Source of the DNA: an uncultured Sphingomonadaceae bacterium
GTDB taxonomy: Bacteria; Pseudomonadota; Alphaproteobacteria; Sphingomonadales; Sphingomonadaceae
Reading direction: 5' to 3'
Length of the DNA: 14,674 bases
Assembly: GCA_946480515.1 (NCBI GenBank)
Contig: CAMLKX010000019.1
Location: 1-14,674, forward strand
Both the position numbers and the translations under genes were made by a program. A model generated the notes under the pieces. It searched no databases and was not told the origin of the DNA. It saw only the letters and a program-made list of their open reading frames with translations. Below, in pieces: positions 13,942 to 14,674 of the stretch; positions within the stretch are counted from its first letter, which is position 1; each line of letters begins with the position of its first letter.

Positions 13942-14674
13942 AGCACAAACACCCCGCGAGCCAGCTTGCCACTCTCCAAATCGTGGAAGGCCTGTTCAAA
14001 ATCCGCGAGCTGATAGCGCTGGGTGACAAGCTCATCGAGCATCAATCGCCCTTGGCGGTACTGCGCAATGTAGGAGGGAATGTCGCGGTGCGGGCGTGAA
14101 GCGCCGTAGCGCGCTCCCATGATGCCGCGATCAACGAACGAAAGGGGAGTAAGGGAGACCTCCGCGCTCGTGCCACCCGCCGTGGTGCCGACAATAACAC
14201 AGTTTCCGCCCCACCCCAGGCTCGCCACCGCGTCGTTCAGGACGTGCGTATTGCCGACGCATTCGAAGGCCCAGTCGACACCGCTGCCCTGGTCCGGTTG
14301 GCCGCCCGAAACGATGGCTTTGATCTTTTGCGGGGTATCCGCATGCGAGGCATCAATGAAATCCGTTGCGCCGAATTGACGAGCCTTCTCCTCACGCGAG
14401 GCAAGCAGATCAATCGCGATGATCCGGCTCGCGCCAGCGAGACGCAGGCCCTGTAGCACATTGAGTCCGACCCCGCCGATGCCGAATACCGCTGCAGTCT
14501 CGCCCGGTTCGACCCGCGCCCGATTGACCACCGAGCCGACGCCAGTCAGCACACCGCACCCGATCACACACGCGATGTCGAGCGGCAGCGTCTCGAGGGT
14601 GTCGTCGCTGATGTTCTCGATCTCGAGGCGCAGCTCGCGATCACGGAGAAGATCAAGGCGAAACTCGACGAGCT
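13938..14674 (-). CDS. Zinc-type medium-chain alcohol dehydrogenase, C-terminal part (runs off right edge)
   Basis: The frame is open to the window edge; about 245 residues are present. It shows the MDR cofactor-domain features of class III/AdhC-like enzymes: GCGVLTGVGSVVN, the NAD loop GIGGVGLNVLQG, IIAIDLL, FGATDF, and the terminal FEQAFHDLESGKLARGVFVL. The catalytic-zinc and structural-zinc cysteines would be in the missing N-terminal half. The segment nearest the edge (LVEFRLDLLRDRELRLEIEN) is less typical of the family than the rest. It oxidises an alcohol to an aldehyde or ketone with NAD. Its stop overlaps the esterase start by 4 b, marking it as the upstream gene of the operon seen here; a GTG at 14567 is only an internal codon. 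Confidence 0.88.
   Translation of the reverse strand, partial: LVEFRLDLLRDRELRLEIENISDDTLETLPLDIACVIGCGVLTGVGSVVNRARVEPGETAAVFGIGGVGLNVLQGLRLAGASRIIAIDLLASREEKARQFGATDFIDASHADTPQKIKAIVSGGQPDQGSGVDWAFECVGNTHVLNDAVASLGWGGNCVIVGTTAGGTSAEVSLTPLSFVDRGIMGARYGASRPHRDIPSYIAQYRQGRLMLDELVTQRYQLADFEQAFHDLESGKLARGVFVL

Noticed and set aside
1..14674. CRISPR array, tRNA, rRNA, insertion sequence or integrase gene
   Set aside because: No regularly spaced repeats, no tRNA-like cloverleaf and no transposase or integrase frame were seen on either strand.

Overview
The window (14,674 b, GC-rich with one noticeably AT-richer stretch) looks like catabolic accessory DNA from a Gram-negative bacterium. Strong purine-rich ribosome binding sites, high-GC third codon positions and the gene mix (Baeyer-Villiger monooxygenase, flavin monooxygenase, CoA ligase, amidohydrolase, SDRs, IclR and TetR regulators) suggest an alphaproteobacterium, most likely a sphingomonad. 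That assignment is inference; there is no rRNA or tRNA gene here.

Left block (1-3983): an SDR gene leaves the left edge on the minus strand. A divergent 425-b intergenic region follows, then a long HAPMO-type Baeyer-Villiger monooxygenase (464-2410) and an NtaA/DszA-type FMN-dependent monooxygenase (2679-3983), both on the plus strand.

Middle block (4119-8293): a minus-strand operon encodes a putative Fe(II)/2-oxoglutarate-type oxygenase, a VOC/glyoxalase-fold protein and a TetR regulator. A second TetR regulator, clearly a paralogue of the first, is divergent from it and is followed by an NmrA-like NAD(P)-binding protein. The divergent region holds a perfect 28-bp palindrome (13-bp arms, 2-bp centre). 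Its core, GTTGA-N6-TCAAC, recurs exactly upstream of the Baeyer-Villiger gene (184-199), with one mismatch just before the FMN monooxygenase (2626-2641), and in shortened form upstream of the first TetR gene (4807-4820). This points to a small local regulon run by the twin TetR proteins.

Right block (8330-14674, minus strand): a compact operon read right to left: zinc-type alcohol dehydrogenase (cut by the right edge), HSL-family esterase, amidohydrolase-2 protein, acyl-CoA/AMP ligase, SDR, and an IclR regulator at the distal end. The esterase is broken. About 100 bp that read on the opposite strand as part of an ABC-transporter permease (ADOP/MacB-like) interrupt it just after the catalytic serine and shift its frame.

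Taken together the genes could oxidise a ketone to an ester (Baeyer-Villiger), hydrolyse it (esterase), oxidise the alcohol (ADH, SDR) and activate the acid (AMP ligase). The substrate cannot be read from the sequence.
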